A DNA stretch of 29,790 nucleotides from contig JAEENF010000097.1 in NCBI GenBank assembly GCA_016283605.1, positions 1-29,790 of the forward strand, in the 5' to 3' direction. The notes beneath the pieces are model-generated. The model saw nothing but the letters and a program-made list of their open reading frames with translations. It made no database searches and was not told where the DNA came from. Source of the stretch: Prevotella sp. (GTDB taxonomy: Bacteria; Bacteroidota; Bacteroidia; Bacteroidales; Bacteroidaceae). The position numbers and the translations under genes were made by a program. Shown in pieces: positions 8,429 through 15,768 of the stretch (position 1 is the first letter of the stretch; each line of letters starts with the position of its first letter).

Positions 8429-9694
8429 AATACTCATAAAGGCCTGCATAAACTGGTCGTGCAGAAGCAGACCGTAGGAGCCGCTGACACACGACACCTC
8501 GTCGTACTGTTGTACGTCGTCGGGCTTGATGCCACGATGCCAGATCAGGAACGGCACGGCTTGTCCGACGTGTATTCGTTGCTCTACGGGCGTCAGATGG
8601 TCGGGCAGCACGGCGATACATACGGGCTCTTTCCAGGTCGACACCTTATTATATATAGGAGCGATGAGCCGTTGGTCGAGATACTCGATGGTCTTGAGCT
8701 TCAGTTCCAGGTCTCCGTCGTGGCCGGCTTCGTCGCTGGCCTCTACATGAACGAAGACGAAGTCGTCCTTCTCGAGGGCTTTGATGGCGGCCTCTGCCTT
8801 GCCTTCATAGTTGGTATCGGCCAGACCAGTGGCTCCTTTCACATGGATAATCTTCAGACCGGCATAGTGACCGATGCCGCGAATGAGGTCGACAGCTGAT
8901 ATCACCGAACCTGACTTGATCTGCGGATAGCGCTTCATCAATGTCTCCATCGACGGACGATAGCCACCGCTCCAAGGCCAGATGCTATTGGCTTGACGCT
9001 CACCACGTTTGGCCCGCTCGATGTTGAAGGGGTGCGCGGCCAGAAGTTCCTGCGACTTGATGATCATCTCGTTGAGCAGCTTGGCCGTCTCCTCGGGTGA
9101 GAGTCTGACGGAACCGCTATGGTGGTAGGTGTTCCTCGATTCTGATTTCACCAGCAGGGGGAACCACTCCTGATTGGGATGGTCGTGGGGTGGGGCACAG
9201 ATGATATGTTTGTTGCCGCCCTTGATGATGAGCAGATGACGGTACTGGATGCCTGTGATGAATTTCACACGCTCGAAACCCTCACGTTCGTTGATGGACG
9301 CAGCCAACTTCTCATTCAGGTACTTGATCAGCACATCACCGTCTTTCGTCTCCAGGTTGCCACCGTTATGGGTGATAATCCTGTCGTTTTCCAGTGTGAT
9401 GATGTTGCAACGCAGAGCCAGGTCGTCGTTACCCATCTCATAGCCGATGCTGGCGGCTTCGAGAGGACCGCGGCCTTCGTAGACTTTATTCAGGTCGTAG
9501 CCGAGGATGGAGGTGTTGGCGACCTCTGAGCCAGGAGGGAATCCCTCAGGAACGGTCATCAACCGACCGCAACGCCCTTCACGTGCCAACCGGTTCATCA
9601 TGGGCTTTTGGGCGTGTTGCAGTAGCGTCTTCCCACCGAGTCTTTCGACGGGAAGATCTGCCATGCCATCACCTAATATTATGATGTGTTTCAT
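8423..9694 (-). CDS. apgM: Cofactor-independent phosphoglycerate mutase family protein, probable homoserine kinase
   Basis: A 423-residue member of the alkaline-phosphatase superfamily, close to archaeal-type 2,3-bisphosphoglycerate-independent phosphoglycerate mutase. MKHIIILGDGMADLPVERLG at the start carries the first metal-binding Asp; PPGSEVANTSILGYDLNKVY and FVHVEASDEAGHDGDLELK supply further active-site segments, and VLPDHLTP near the C-terminus the last. Sitting between thrA and thrC, with no GHMP-type thrB in the window, it is likely the alternative homoserine kinase proposed for this subgroup; that is inference from context plus family knowledge. The ATG at 9694 starts the conserved strand, 13 bases after thrA. 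Its stop codon lies in a 7-base repeat array. Confidence 0.88.
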   Translation of the reverse strand: MKHIIILGDGMADLPVERLGGKTLLQHAQKPMMNRLAREGRCGRLMTVPEGFPPGSEVANTSILGYDLNKVYEGRGPLEAASIGYEMGNDDLALRCNIITLENDRIITHNGGNLETKDGDVLIKYLNEKLAASINEREGFERVKFITGIQYRHLLIIKGGNKHIICAPPHDHPNQEWFPLLVKSESRNTYHHSGSVRLSPEETAKLLNEMIIKSQELLAAHPFNIERAKRGERQANSIWPWSGGYRPSMETLMKRYPQIKSGSVISAVDLIRGIGHYAGLKIIHVKGATGLADTNYEGKAEAAIKALEKDDFVFVHVEASDEAGHDGDLELKLKTIEYLDQRLIAPIYNKVSTWKEPVCIAVLPDHLTPVEQRIHVGQAVPFLIWHRGIKPDDVQQYDEVSCVSGSYGLLLHDQFMQAFMSIK

Positions 9695-9707
9695 AAGAAA
9701 TCGGTGA

Positions 9708-12170
9708 CTAGATATTTGCGATTGACATGATGTTGGCGAAGACACCGGCGGCCGTGACGGCAGCACCTGCACCGTAGCCCTGGATGAGCATCGGATATTC
9801 CTTGTAGCGCTCGGTAGTCAGTAACACGATGTTGTTCGAACCTTCCAGACCGTAGAACGGATGTCCATAAGGCACTTCCTTCAGGGCCACGCTGGTCTTG
9901 AAGTTCGAAGGGTCGTTCTCGTCGGCCTCCATCGTTGCGACGAAACGCCAACGCTTGTTCTCGGCCTCCAGCACCTTGCGGCGAGCCTCGAAGTCGGCAT
10001 CGAGTTCGGGCAGACGCTTCCAGAAGTCGTCGATAGAGCCCTCGAAGTAGCTGTCGGGCACGAAGAGATGCTTCTCTACGTCGTCCTGCTCCACTTTGTA
10101 ACCAGCCTCACGGGTCAGGATGACCAGTTTACGGATTACGTCCGTACCGCTGAGGTCGATACGTGGGTCGGGCTCTGAGTAGCGCTGTTCTTTGGCACGA
10201 CGAACGGTCTCTGAGAACGGCACGTCGGCGGCAATCTCGTTGAAGATAAAGTTGAGGGTTCCTGAGAGAATGGCCTCGATTTTCAGGATCTTATCACCAG
10301 AGTTGCACAAGTCATTTATAGTACCGATAATCGGCAGACCAGCACCAACGTTGGTCTCGTAACGGAACCACACACCGCGGTCGCGAGCCGTCTGGCGCAG
10401 CTTCACGTAGCTGTCGTAGTCGCTCGAAGCGGCAATCTTGTTGGCAGCAACGACGGATATGTTGTGCTCCAGGAATGTCTGATATAATGTTGCAATCTGC
10501 TTGCTGGCGGTACAGTCAACAAAGACAGAGTTGAAGATGTTCATCTTGATGATTTCCTCGCGCATGTGGTCGGTGTCGGCCTTAAAACCTGCACGCAGAA
10601 TCTTTTCGTAGTTGTCGAGGTCGATGCCGTCGCGATCCAAAACAAAGTTATCGACATCGGAGATACCGACGACGTTCAGCTTCAGGCGACGTGACTGCAT
10701 GAGGAACTGCTGCTGCGTACGGATTTGTTCGAGCAACATGCCACCCACGGTACCGATACCGCAGATAAAGATGTTGAGCACCTTGTATTCTGACAGGAAG
10801 AACGAGTCGTGCAGCACGTTCAACGACTTGCGCAGGAACTTACCGTCGACCACGAACGAGATATTCGTCTCTGAGGCACCCTGAGCACAGGCAATCACAC
10901 TGATACCCGAGCGTCCGAGCGTACCAAACAGCTTACCGGCAATACCCGGTGTCTGCTTCATGTTCTCGCCCACAATAGCGATGGTTGCCAAACCACTTTC
11001 CACCTGCATGGGGAACATAGCACCCGTCTCAATCTCCTTGGCGAACTCGGCATTCAGCACCTCGGCAGCAGCGGCAGCATCCTCGTCGCGCACACCAATA
11101 GAGGTAGAGTTCTCAGAAGAAGCCTGCGACACCATAAATACACTGATGCCCTTATTAGCCAGCGTGGTGAAGATACGGCGGTTGACACCGATGACACCCA
11201 CCATCGACAGACCCGTAACGGTAATCAGCGACGTACCCTTGATAGAGGAAATACCCTTGATGGGCTTCTGGTCGTTGTCGATTGTGGCCTTGATGAGCGT
11301 TCCCGGGTGTTCGGGGTTGAAGGTGTTCTTCACCTTGATAGGTATATTCTTCACGCAGACGGGATAGATTGTCGGGGGATAGATGACCTTCGCACCGAAG
11401 TTACACAGCTCCATCGCCTCCACGTACGAGAGCTCGTTGATGGTATAGGCGGTTTTGATCACCTTCGGGTCGGCAGTCATAAAGCCGTCCACGTCGGTCC
11501 AAATTTCCAGCACCTCGGCATTCAGTACGGCGGCGATGATAGAGGCGGTATAGTCTGAACCGCCACGACCCAGGTTCGTCGTCTCGTGCGTGTCACGGTC
11601 ACGGGCGATGAAGCCGGGGACTACATACACGCTCTTGTCGCTCATGTCCTTGAAGGCTTCCTTCACCAACTCGGTGGTCAGGTCGGCGTCGATCACATGT
11701 CGGCCCTGCTTCTTCTCCGTGCGGATAAAGTCGCGAGAGTTCATGCGGACACCGTTCTTCAGCATGGCGGCCACGATGTGCGACGACAGTCGCTCGCCAT
11801 ACGAGACAATTGTGTCTTCGGTCTTCTTCGACAGGTCGTGAATCAGGTATACACCGTAGAAGATACTCTTCAACTGGTCGAAGAGCTGGTCTACATTATT
11901 AAATAAGTCTACGCGCTTTTTGTCATCCGTAATGATGGCCTCGATCATCTGGTGGTGGCGGGTCACCATCGCGTCGAATTCCTCACGATAGTGCTCATCG
12001 CCCTGCTTGGCCATCTGTGATGTGGCGATCAGTTTGTCGGTGATGCCGTTAAGTGCACTTACTACTACTACGACAGGTTGCGTCCGAGCCTCTGTCTCCA
12101 CGATTTTTTTCAAGCTAAGAATGCTTTTTACGGAACCTACGGACGTTCCGCCGAATTTCAATACTTTCAT
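9708..12170 (-). CDS. thrA: Bifunctional aspartokinase / homoserine dehydrogenase
   Basis: An 820-residue fusion catalysing the first and third steps from aspartate to threonine. The aspartokinase part starts MKVLKFGGTSVGSVKSILSL and contains TNLGRGGSDYTASIIAAVLN, the kinase glycine-rich segment. ACT-type regulatory repeats follow (from about residue 310, including ITVTGLSMVGVIGVNRRIF). The dehydrogenase part begins near residue 465 with FICGIGTVGGMLLEQI, its NAD(P)-binding Rossmann loop, and contains GAGLPIIGTINDL. Length matches E. coli ThrA (820). The ATG at 12170 is chosen over an upstream in-frame TTG because it begins the conserved sequence. It is first in thrA-apgM-thrC. ACT domains suggest feedback control by threonine. 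Confidence 0.96.
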   Translation of the reverse strand: MKVLKFGGTSVGSVKSILSLKKIVETEARTQPVVVVVSALNGITDKLIATSQMAKQGDEHYREEFDAMVTRHHQMIEAIITDDKKRVDLFNNVDQLFDQLKSIFYGVYLIHDLSKKTEDTIVSYGERLSSHIVAAMLKNGVRMNSRDFIRTEKKQGRHVIDADLTTELVKEAFKDMSDKSVYVVPGFIARDRDTHETTNLGRGGSDYTASIIAAVLNAEVLEIWTDVDGFMTADPKVIKTAYTINELSYVEAMELCNFGAKVIYPPTIYPVCVKNIPIKVKNTFNPEHPGTLIKATIDNDQKPIKGISSIKGTSLITVTGLSMVGVIGVNRRIFTTLANKGISVFMVSQASSENSTSIGVRDEDAAAAAEVLNAEFAKEIETGAMFPMQVESGLATIAIVGENMKQTPGIAGKLFGTLGRSGISVIACAQGASETNISFVVDGKFLRKSLNVLHDSFFLSEYKVLNIFICGIGTVGGMLLEQIRTQQQFLMQSRRLKLNVVGISDVDNFVLDRDGIDLDNYEKILRAGFKADTDHMREEIIKMNIFNSVFVDCTASKQIATLYQTFLEHNISVVAANKIAASSDYDSYVKLRQTARDRGVWFRYETNVGAGLPIIGTINDLCNSGDKILKIEAILSGTLNFIFNEIAADVPFSETVRRAKEQRYSEPDPRIDLSGTDVIRKLVILTREAGYKVEQDDVEKHLFVPDSYFEGSIDDFWKRLPELDADFEARRKVLEAENKRWRFVATMEADENDPSNFKTSVALKEVPYGHPFYGLEGSNNIVLLTTERYKEYPMLIQGYGAGAAVTAAGVFANIMSIANI

Positions 12171-12198
12171 ATTCCTATGCAATTTATCTTACCGCCGG

Positions 12199-12219
12199 CG
12201 CCCTTCAACAAGCAGGGCG
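12199..12219 (-). promoter_or_regulatory. Stem-loop in the thrA leader
   Basis: The roughly 65-base thrA leader holds a GC-rich hairpin, CGCCCT paired with AGGGCG around a 9-base loop, with flanking GCGCC and GGCG runs that could extend or compete with it. No Thr-rich leader peptide, T-run or known riboswitch is visible, so a role in attenuation is only a possibility. Confidence 0.35.
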
Positions 12220-12236
12220 TTTCTCCGTTGGCGCTG

Positions 12237-12244
12237 CAAAGGTA
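12237..12244 (-). promoter_or_regulatory. -7 box of the threonine operon
   Basis: The minus strand reads TACCTTTG, a TAnnTTTG match. No TTTG is present at the expected -33 position. It implies a leader of about 60-65 bases before thrA. Confidence 0.55.
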
Positions 12245-12295
12245 ATGTTTTTTTTTCATTCCACCATCATTTTTCGAAAAGTTTTTTGCATTTCT

Positions 12296-12327
12296 ATTGC
12301 AGGTTTCAGAATCTTTTCGTATCTTTG
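12296..12327 (+). promoter_or_regulatory. Promoter of the 113-residue protein gene
   Basis: TATCTTTG at 12320-12327 matches the -7 consensus. ATTG at 12296-12299, 20 bases upstream, is a one-mismatch -33 box. Confidence 0.65.
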
Positions 12328-12345
12328 CAGCTACAAAGCTAGAAT

Positions 12346-12390
12346 ATGACGATAGAAACCATAAAAAAGGAAAAGACTGACTATGGCTAG
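12346..12390 (+). CDS. Possible 14-codon upstream reading frame
   Basis: ATG at 12346 opens a frame of 14 codons (MTIETIKKEKTDYG) ending with TAG at 12388-12390, eight bases beyond the ATG (12383) of the next gene. It begins about 18 bases after the -7 box, so it is the first ATG on the predicted transcript. The overlap would allow translational coupling to the next gene, but a frame this short can arise by chance. Confidence 0.25.
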   Translation: MTIETIKKEKTDYG

Positions 12391-12724
12391 TGAAAAGATC
12401 TATATGCCTGATTACGACGAGACGGCCTTGGAATTCGTCCGACGCGTCGTCCGCGAGCAGCCTGACCGCGAGCCGCTACATATCTTGGAGTTGTTGACGG
12501 AGATCGTTTTCGACGAGCTGAGAGATCAGCCCTACGACATCTCTGCTGAGGCTTCCGCGCTGCGGACGACCTTGAAGGTGCGCCATCATGGCCGTCCCAT
12601 CGACGAACGGACGGTTCGTATCATGCTGAAATTCACCGACCGTGTGGACTACATGCAGGATGGCGACGCCTGGGTGCTCACCATCCGCCGCGACATCCCC
12701 CCGCTGATCGCTACGAGGAGATAA
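12383..12724 (+). CDS. Uncharacterised 113-residue protein
   Basis: I do not recognise this family. The product is a small, highly charged soluble protein with no signal peptide or membrane segment. Residues ~10-48 (ETALEFVRRVVREQPDREPL, then HILELLTEIVFDELRD) look helical. The rest (TTLKVRHHGRPIDERTVRIM, then FTDRVDYMQDGDAWVLTIRR) looks like alternating beta strands. GC-rich codon use resembles the pseudouridine synthase gene downstream, and a promoter precedes it, so it is probably real. It is followed directly by the phased inverted repeat array at 12757-12931 and a terminator, so its mRNA would carry that array in the 3' untranslated region. Confidence 0.65.
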   Translation: MASEKIYMPDYDETALEFVRRVVREQPDREPLHILELLTEIVFDELRDQPYDISAEASALRTTLKVRHHGRPIDERTVRIMLKFTDRVDYMQDGDAWVLTIRRDIPPLIATRR

Positions 12725-12756
12725 GGTGCCGGAAGGATATACGGTTTCCAATCCAC

Positions 12757-12931
12757 CTCCGATTGCCTCCGATTCGCTCCGATTGGTCTTCGATAGCCTC
12801 CGATTACTCTCCGATTTACCTTCGATTGGTCTCCGATTCATCTCCAATTGGTCTCCGATTGCCCTCTAATTCCAGGGATCGGAGATCAATCGGAGAACGA
12901 TTAGAGAACAATTGGAGAACGATTGGAGCCC
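12757..12931. repeat. Phased array: 11 direct then 5 inverted units of 10-11 bases
   Basis: Direct units have the core CTCCGATT plus 2-3 variable bases and start at 12757, 12767, 12777, 12788, 12798, 12809, 12820, 12831, 12842, 12853 and 12864. After AGGG (12874-12877) five units with the inverse core (ATCGGAG or ATTGGAG) start at 12878, 12889, 12900, 12911 and 12922. The period is 11 bases in the second part of the direct arm and throughout the inverted arm. The inverted arm can pair imperfectly with the last five direct units, giving a hairpin of about 50 bp; many mismatches become G-U pairs in RNA. The array lies between a gene and an intrinsic terminator and has no credible coding capacity. 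Confidence 0.92.
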
Positions 12932-12964
12932 TTACGACGTCAGGCGAAGGAAAACTTGCAGGAA

Positions 12965-13000
12965 GGCCACATCTCATCACGAGATGTGACCACTTTTTTT
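12965..13000 (+). terminator. Intrinsic terminator after the repeat array
   Basis: CACATCTC (12968-12975) pairs with GAGATGTG (12981-12988) around the loop ATCAC. The stem is extended by GG/CC past one mismatch and followed by ACTTTTTTT. It would end a plus-strand transcript carrying the 113-residue gene and the repeat array. Confidence 0.8.
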
Positions 13001-13042
13001 GTCAAATTCCGACAATTATTTCTCTGTTTGGAAAAAATATAC

Positions 13043-13050
13043 TACCTTTG
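13043..13050 (+). promoter_or_regulatory. -7 box of the pseudouridine synthase gene
   Basis: TACCTTTG matches TAnnTTTG. Twenty bases upstream TTTC (13019-13022) is a one-mismatch -33 box. The start codon follows about 21 bases after the box. Confidence 0.65.
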
Positions 13051-13071
13051 CAGAGAAAATAGAGTGTGATT

Positions 13072-13968
13072 ATGAGATACAACGCAGGTTATAACCAAGA
13101 GGGCGAGTACGACCACTACACCGTGGAGGAACCGATGCCGCTGCTGGAGTGGCTCATCGCCAACGTGAAGCAGACGAAGACGAAGATCAAGTCGACGCTG
13201 CAGGGTAGGGGTATCAAGGTGAACGGCAAGACCGTGTCGCAGTTCGACTTCCCCCTGGAGCGCGGCATGAAGGTGGCCGTGAGTAAGACGAAGCGCAACC
13301 AAAAGGGCTTTAAGAGCCGTTGGGTGAAGATCGTCTACGAGGATAAGTGGCTGATCGTCGTCGAGAAGGCCGAGGGCATTCTCTCGATGGCTGGCGGCCA
13401 CTCGACGCTGAACGTGAAGACGGTGCTGGACGACTACTTCAAGAAGTCGCGTCAGAAATGTACAGCACACGTGGTACACCGTCTGGACCGTGACACCAGC
13501 GGACTGATGGTGTATGCGAAGGACATGGAGACGGAGCAGATTCTGGAGCATAACTGGCACGACATCGTCTATGACCGCCGGTATGTGGCAGTGTGCTCGG
13601 GCGAGATTGTCGAGGACGACGGGACAATAGAGAACTGGCTGAAGGACAACAAGGCCTACGTAACCTATTCGTCGCCGGTGGACAATGGCGGCAAGTACGC
13701 CATCACGCACTGGCATGTGCTGGCCCGCACAACGGAGCACTCGCTGGTGGAGTTCAAGCTGGAGACGGGACGGAAGAACCAGATCCGTGTGCACTCGGCG
13801 GATATGGGGCATCCTGTGTGTGGCGACGTGAAATACGGTAATGGCGACGATCCCTTGCACCGGTTGTGCCTGCATGCGTGGCTGTTGTGCTTTACGCATC
13901 CGGTAACGGGACAGCCGATGGAGTTTGAGACACCACTGCCGACAGCGTTTAAGAAGATGTTTAAATAG
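13072..13968 (+). CDS. RluA-family pseudouridine synthase with S4 domain
   Basis: A 298-residue enzyme converting specific uridines in rRNA or tRNA to pseudouridine. Residues ~22-75 form an S4-like RNA-binding domain (LLEWLIANVKQTKTKIKSTL, then IKVNGKTV). The catalytic domain follows with WLIVVEKAEGILSMAG and HRLDRDTSGLMVYAKD (136-151), where Asp139 of HRLD is the expected nucleophile. GRKNQIRVHSADMGHPVCGD, near residue 240, is the usual C-terminal signature. I chose the ATG at 13072; an in-frame GTG two codons earlier is an alternative. The target uridine cannot be read from sequence, so no Rlu letter is assigned. A 52-residue membrane protein gene follows nine bases later. Confidence 0.92.
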   Translation: MRYNAGYNQEGEYDHYTVEEPMPLLEWLIANVKQTKTKIKSTLQGRGIKVNGKTVSQFDFPLERGMKVAVSKTKRNQKGFKSRWVKIVYEDKWLIVVEKAEGILSMAGGHSTLNVKTVLDDYFKKSRQKCTAHVVHRLDRDTSGLMVYAKDMETEQILEHNWHDIVYDRRYVAVCSGEIVEDDGTIENWLKDNKAYVTYSSPVDNGGKYAITHWHVLARTTEHSLVEFKLETGRKNQIRVHSADMGHPVCGDVKYGNGDDPLHRLCLHAWLLCFTHPVTGQPMEFETPLPTAFKKMFK

Positions 13969-13977
13969 TTAAGATCT

Positions 13978-14136
13978 ATGATGATGCAGAATATCGGATA
14001 CTACATATTTATATTAGTGGCAGTGATTGTGGCCTTCCTGGTTGTCAAGAAGGTGACGAGCTGCCTGATCAAGTCGGTGGTGGCCATCGTCCTAGTGGCC
14101 GTCCTTGCGTATATCTATTGGATGTATTTGAGGTAA
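13978..14136 (+). CDS. Small membrane protein, 52 residues
   Basis: An open frame begins at three successive ATG codons (13978, 13981, 13984) and ends with TAA at 14134-14136. The product has two hydrophobic stretches, YYIFILVAVIVAFLVV (residues ~8-23) and VVAIVLVAVLAYIYWMYL (~34-51), separated by KKVTSCLIKS, so it looks like a two-helix membrane hairpin. It follows the pseudouridine synthase gene by nine bases in the same direction, probably as one transcript, and ends nine bases before the convergent HD-domain gene. The hydrophobic pattern and tight packing argue for a real gene; the function is unknown. Confidence 0.65.
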   Translation: MMMQNIGYYIFILVAVIVAFLVVKKVTSCLIKSVVAIVLVAVLAYIYWMYLR

Positions 14137-14145
14137 GTGTTTAGG

Positions 14146-14784
14146 CTAAGCCTTGGTCTCCTCGGCGAAGAACTTGTCGAAGCGCTCACGCAGACGGGGA
14201 ACGTCGGCGATGAGATGACGCAGGTCGTTGAGGTTCTTCTCGTTCGGCGACTTCGGCAGCCACAGACGGATGTAACCGTTGACGGAGTACTTGCTGTCGA
14301 GGTGCTCCTTGAAACGTTTCCAGTGACCTTCCTTGTCGAGTTCGGGGTAATTGCCCAGACCGTACTGAATGGTGCGGCGGATGACAACGTCGACGTCGAT
14401 GTCCCTGTCGGCCTCGGCGATGATCTTTCCGTAGAGACTGCGGGGCGAACGGCTGGCGGAAGCCCGGTGGTCCTCCACGGCCTCCTTCATGATCTTGATC
14501 TGTTCGGGCGTAAACCACTTCTTCAACCGCGAGTCGGCAGCTAGGATCTTCCCACCTGTGATGTGATGGATGGCGCGGGGACCCGACATACCTAGGTCGT
14601 GATAGGCGGCGATGGTGTAGGCCATGTTGATATCGGCGCCAGTGGTCTTCACCAGGTCGAGCGAACGGCGGATAACGCGGGTGACGTGCTCCAGGTTGTG
14701 AGCACGGTCGAACTCTGTGTATTTCGGGAGGATCTTGGTCTCGATAAACTCCACTAAATCGAGGGAAGGTACGTTGGTCATCAT
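14146..14784 (-). CDS. HD-domain phosphohydrolase
   Basis: A soluble protein of 211-212 residues from the HD metal-dependent phosphohydrolase superfamily. The motif order is present: His29 and His33 in AHNLEHVTRVI, His62-Asp63 in AAYHDLG, His106 in EDHR and Asp126 in EADRDID. These would coordinate a divalent metal pair. Substrate unknown; small HD proteins act on nucleotides or phosphorylated metabolites. Two adjacent ATG codons (14784, 14781) could both serve. The gene is divergent from menA, and the two promoters occupy the same bases. It converges on the 52-residue membrane protein gene. Confidence 0.85.
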   Translation of the reverse strand: MMTNVPSLDLVEFIETKILPKYTEFDRAHNLEHVTRVIRRSLDLVKTTGADINMAYTIAAYHDLGMSGPRAIHHITGGKILAADSRLKKWFTPEQIKIMKEAVEDHRASASRSPRSLYGKIIAEADRDIDVDVVIRRTIQYGLGNYPELDKEGHWKRFKEHLDSKYSVNGYIRLWLPKSPNEKNLNDLRHLIADVPRLRERFDKFFAEETKA

Positions 14785-14802
14785 AAAAAAGTCGGCTTTT
14801 TG

Positions 14803-14834
14803 TTTGCAAATATACGATTTTCTCCGTACTTTTG
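14803..14834 (+). promoter_or_regulatory. Promoter of menA
   Basis: TTTG at 14803-14806 and TACTTTTG at 14827-14834 with a 20-base spacer match the consensus fully. The leader is roughly 15 bases. It is superimposed on the divergent HD-gene promoter. Confidence 0.85.
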
Positions 14835-14838
14835 CAAG
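14807..14838 (-). promoter_or_regulatory. Promoter of the HD-domain gene
   Basis: On the minus strand CTTG (14838-14835) and TATATTTG (14814-14807) are 20 bases apart, a match with one -33 mismatch. Its -7 box abuts the -33 box of the menA promoter, and its -33 box abuts the menA -7 box. Confidence 0.75.
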
Positions 14839-14853
14839 AAAATTGGTAAAAAT

Positions 14854-15768
14854 ATGATGGAAGAGGATAGAATTGAGACTAATTCCGTGAAGGCGTGGCT
14901 GTTGGCAGCCCGTCCGAAGACGCTGTCGGGCGCCGCTGTGCCCGTGATGATTGGGGTGGCGTTGGCCTCTGTCGATGCCCGGCAGTATGGTGACGATGTG
15001 TTCAGCTGGCTGGCGGCGCTGTTGTGCTTTCTCTTCGCTTTTACGATGCAGATTGATGCGAACTTCATCAACGACTTCTTCGACTTCGTCAATGGTACGG
15101 ACAATACTGAGACACGACTGGGTCCCCGTCGGGCCTGTGCGCAGGGCTGGGTGAAACTCGACGCCATGAAGAAGGCCATCGCACTGACCACCTGCCTGGC
15201 CTGTATCATCGGCCTGCCGCTGGTGTTGTTCGGCGGACTGGAGATGATTCTCGTCGGTGCCGTCTGCGTGGTGTTCTGTTTCCTATACACCACACATTTC
15301 TCCTATCTCGGTCTGGGTGATGTGCTGGTACTGGTGTTCTTCGGCATTGTGCCCGTGTGTATCTCTTATTATCTGCAATTGCACACGGTGACCTGGCAGG
15401 TGTTCCTGGCTTCGCTGGCCTGCGGACTGGTGATCGACGCGCTGCTGATCGTGAATAACTTCCGCGACAGGGATACTGACCGTGAGGCGGGTAAGAACAC
15501 TATCATCGTCCGTCTGGGCGAGCAGGCGGGACTGCAGTTGTATCTGGGCGTGGGCCTCGGGGCGATCATCCTTGGCGGCACGTTCTGGATGAACGGTCAT
15601 CCGCTGGCGTTTTTCCTCCCGCTGGTGTATTTTGTCTTCCATGTGTTTACCTTCCTGAAGATCAAGCGTATCGGCAAAGGAAAAGCGCTGAATCTCTGTT
15701 TGGGAGAGACAGCGCGGAATATCTTTATCTATGGTGTCTGCGTAACGGTGGGACTGTTGCTGGTCTAG
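14854..15768 (+). CDS. menA: 1,4-dihydroxy-2-naphthoate polyprenyltransferase
   Basis: UbiA-family membrane prenyltransferase of 304 residues that attaches the polyprenyl tail to DHNA in menaquinone synthesis. The N-terminus has SVKAWLLAARPKTLSGAAVP, typical of MenA. The first Asp-rich motif is NDFFDFVNGTD (residues 73-83) and the second NNFRDRDTDREAGK (201-214); both bind Mg-diphosphate. About eight or nine hydrophobic helices are visible. The ATG at 14854 (or 14857) is chosen because any earlier start would lie upstream of the -7 box. Its TAG stop overlaps the TAG of the convergent porin gene as CTAG. No other men gene is in the window. Confidence 0.92.
   Translation: MMEEDRIETNSVKAWLLAARPKTLSGAAVPVMIGVALASVDARQYGDDVFSWLAALLCFLFAFTMQIDANFINDFFDFVNGTDNTETRLGPRRACAQGWVKLDAMKKAIALTTCLACIIGLPLVLFGGLEMILVGAVCVVFCFLYTTHFSYLGLGDVLVLVFFGIVPVCISYYLQLHTVTWQVFLASLACGLVIDALLIVNNFRDRDTDREAGKNTIIVRLGEQAGLQLYLGVGLGAIILGGTFWMNGHPLAFFLPLVYFVFHVFTFLKIKRIGKGKALNLCLGETARNIFIYGVCVTVGLLLV

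Noticed and set aside
12757..12931. CRISPR array
   Set aside because: Units are only 10-11 bases with no unique spacers, and the second half is inverted; no cas gene is near.
12476..13062. Protein-coding frames across the repeat array on both strands
   Set aside because: The translations are low-complexity products of the repeat and antisense of the 113-residue gene; one also runs through the terminator and promoter.
13042..13899. Minus-strand open frame (285 codons) opposite the pseudouridine synthase gene
   Set aside because: The plus strand encodes a complete enzyme with catalytic motifs; the antisense product is His/Arg/Leu-rich without a motif.
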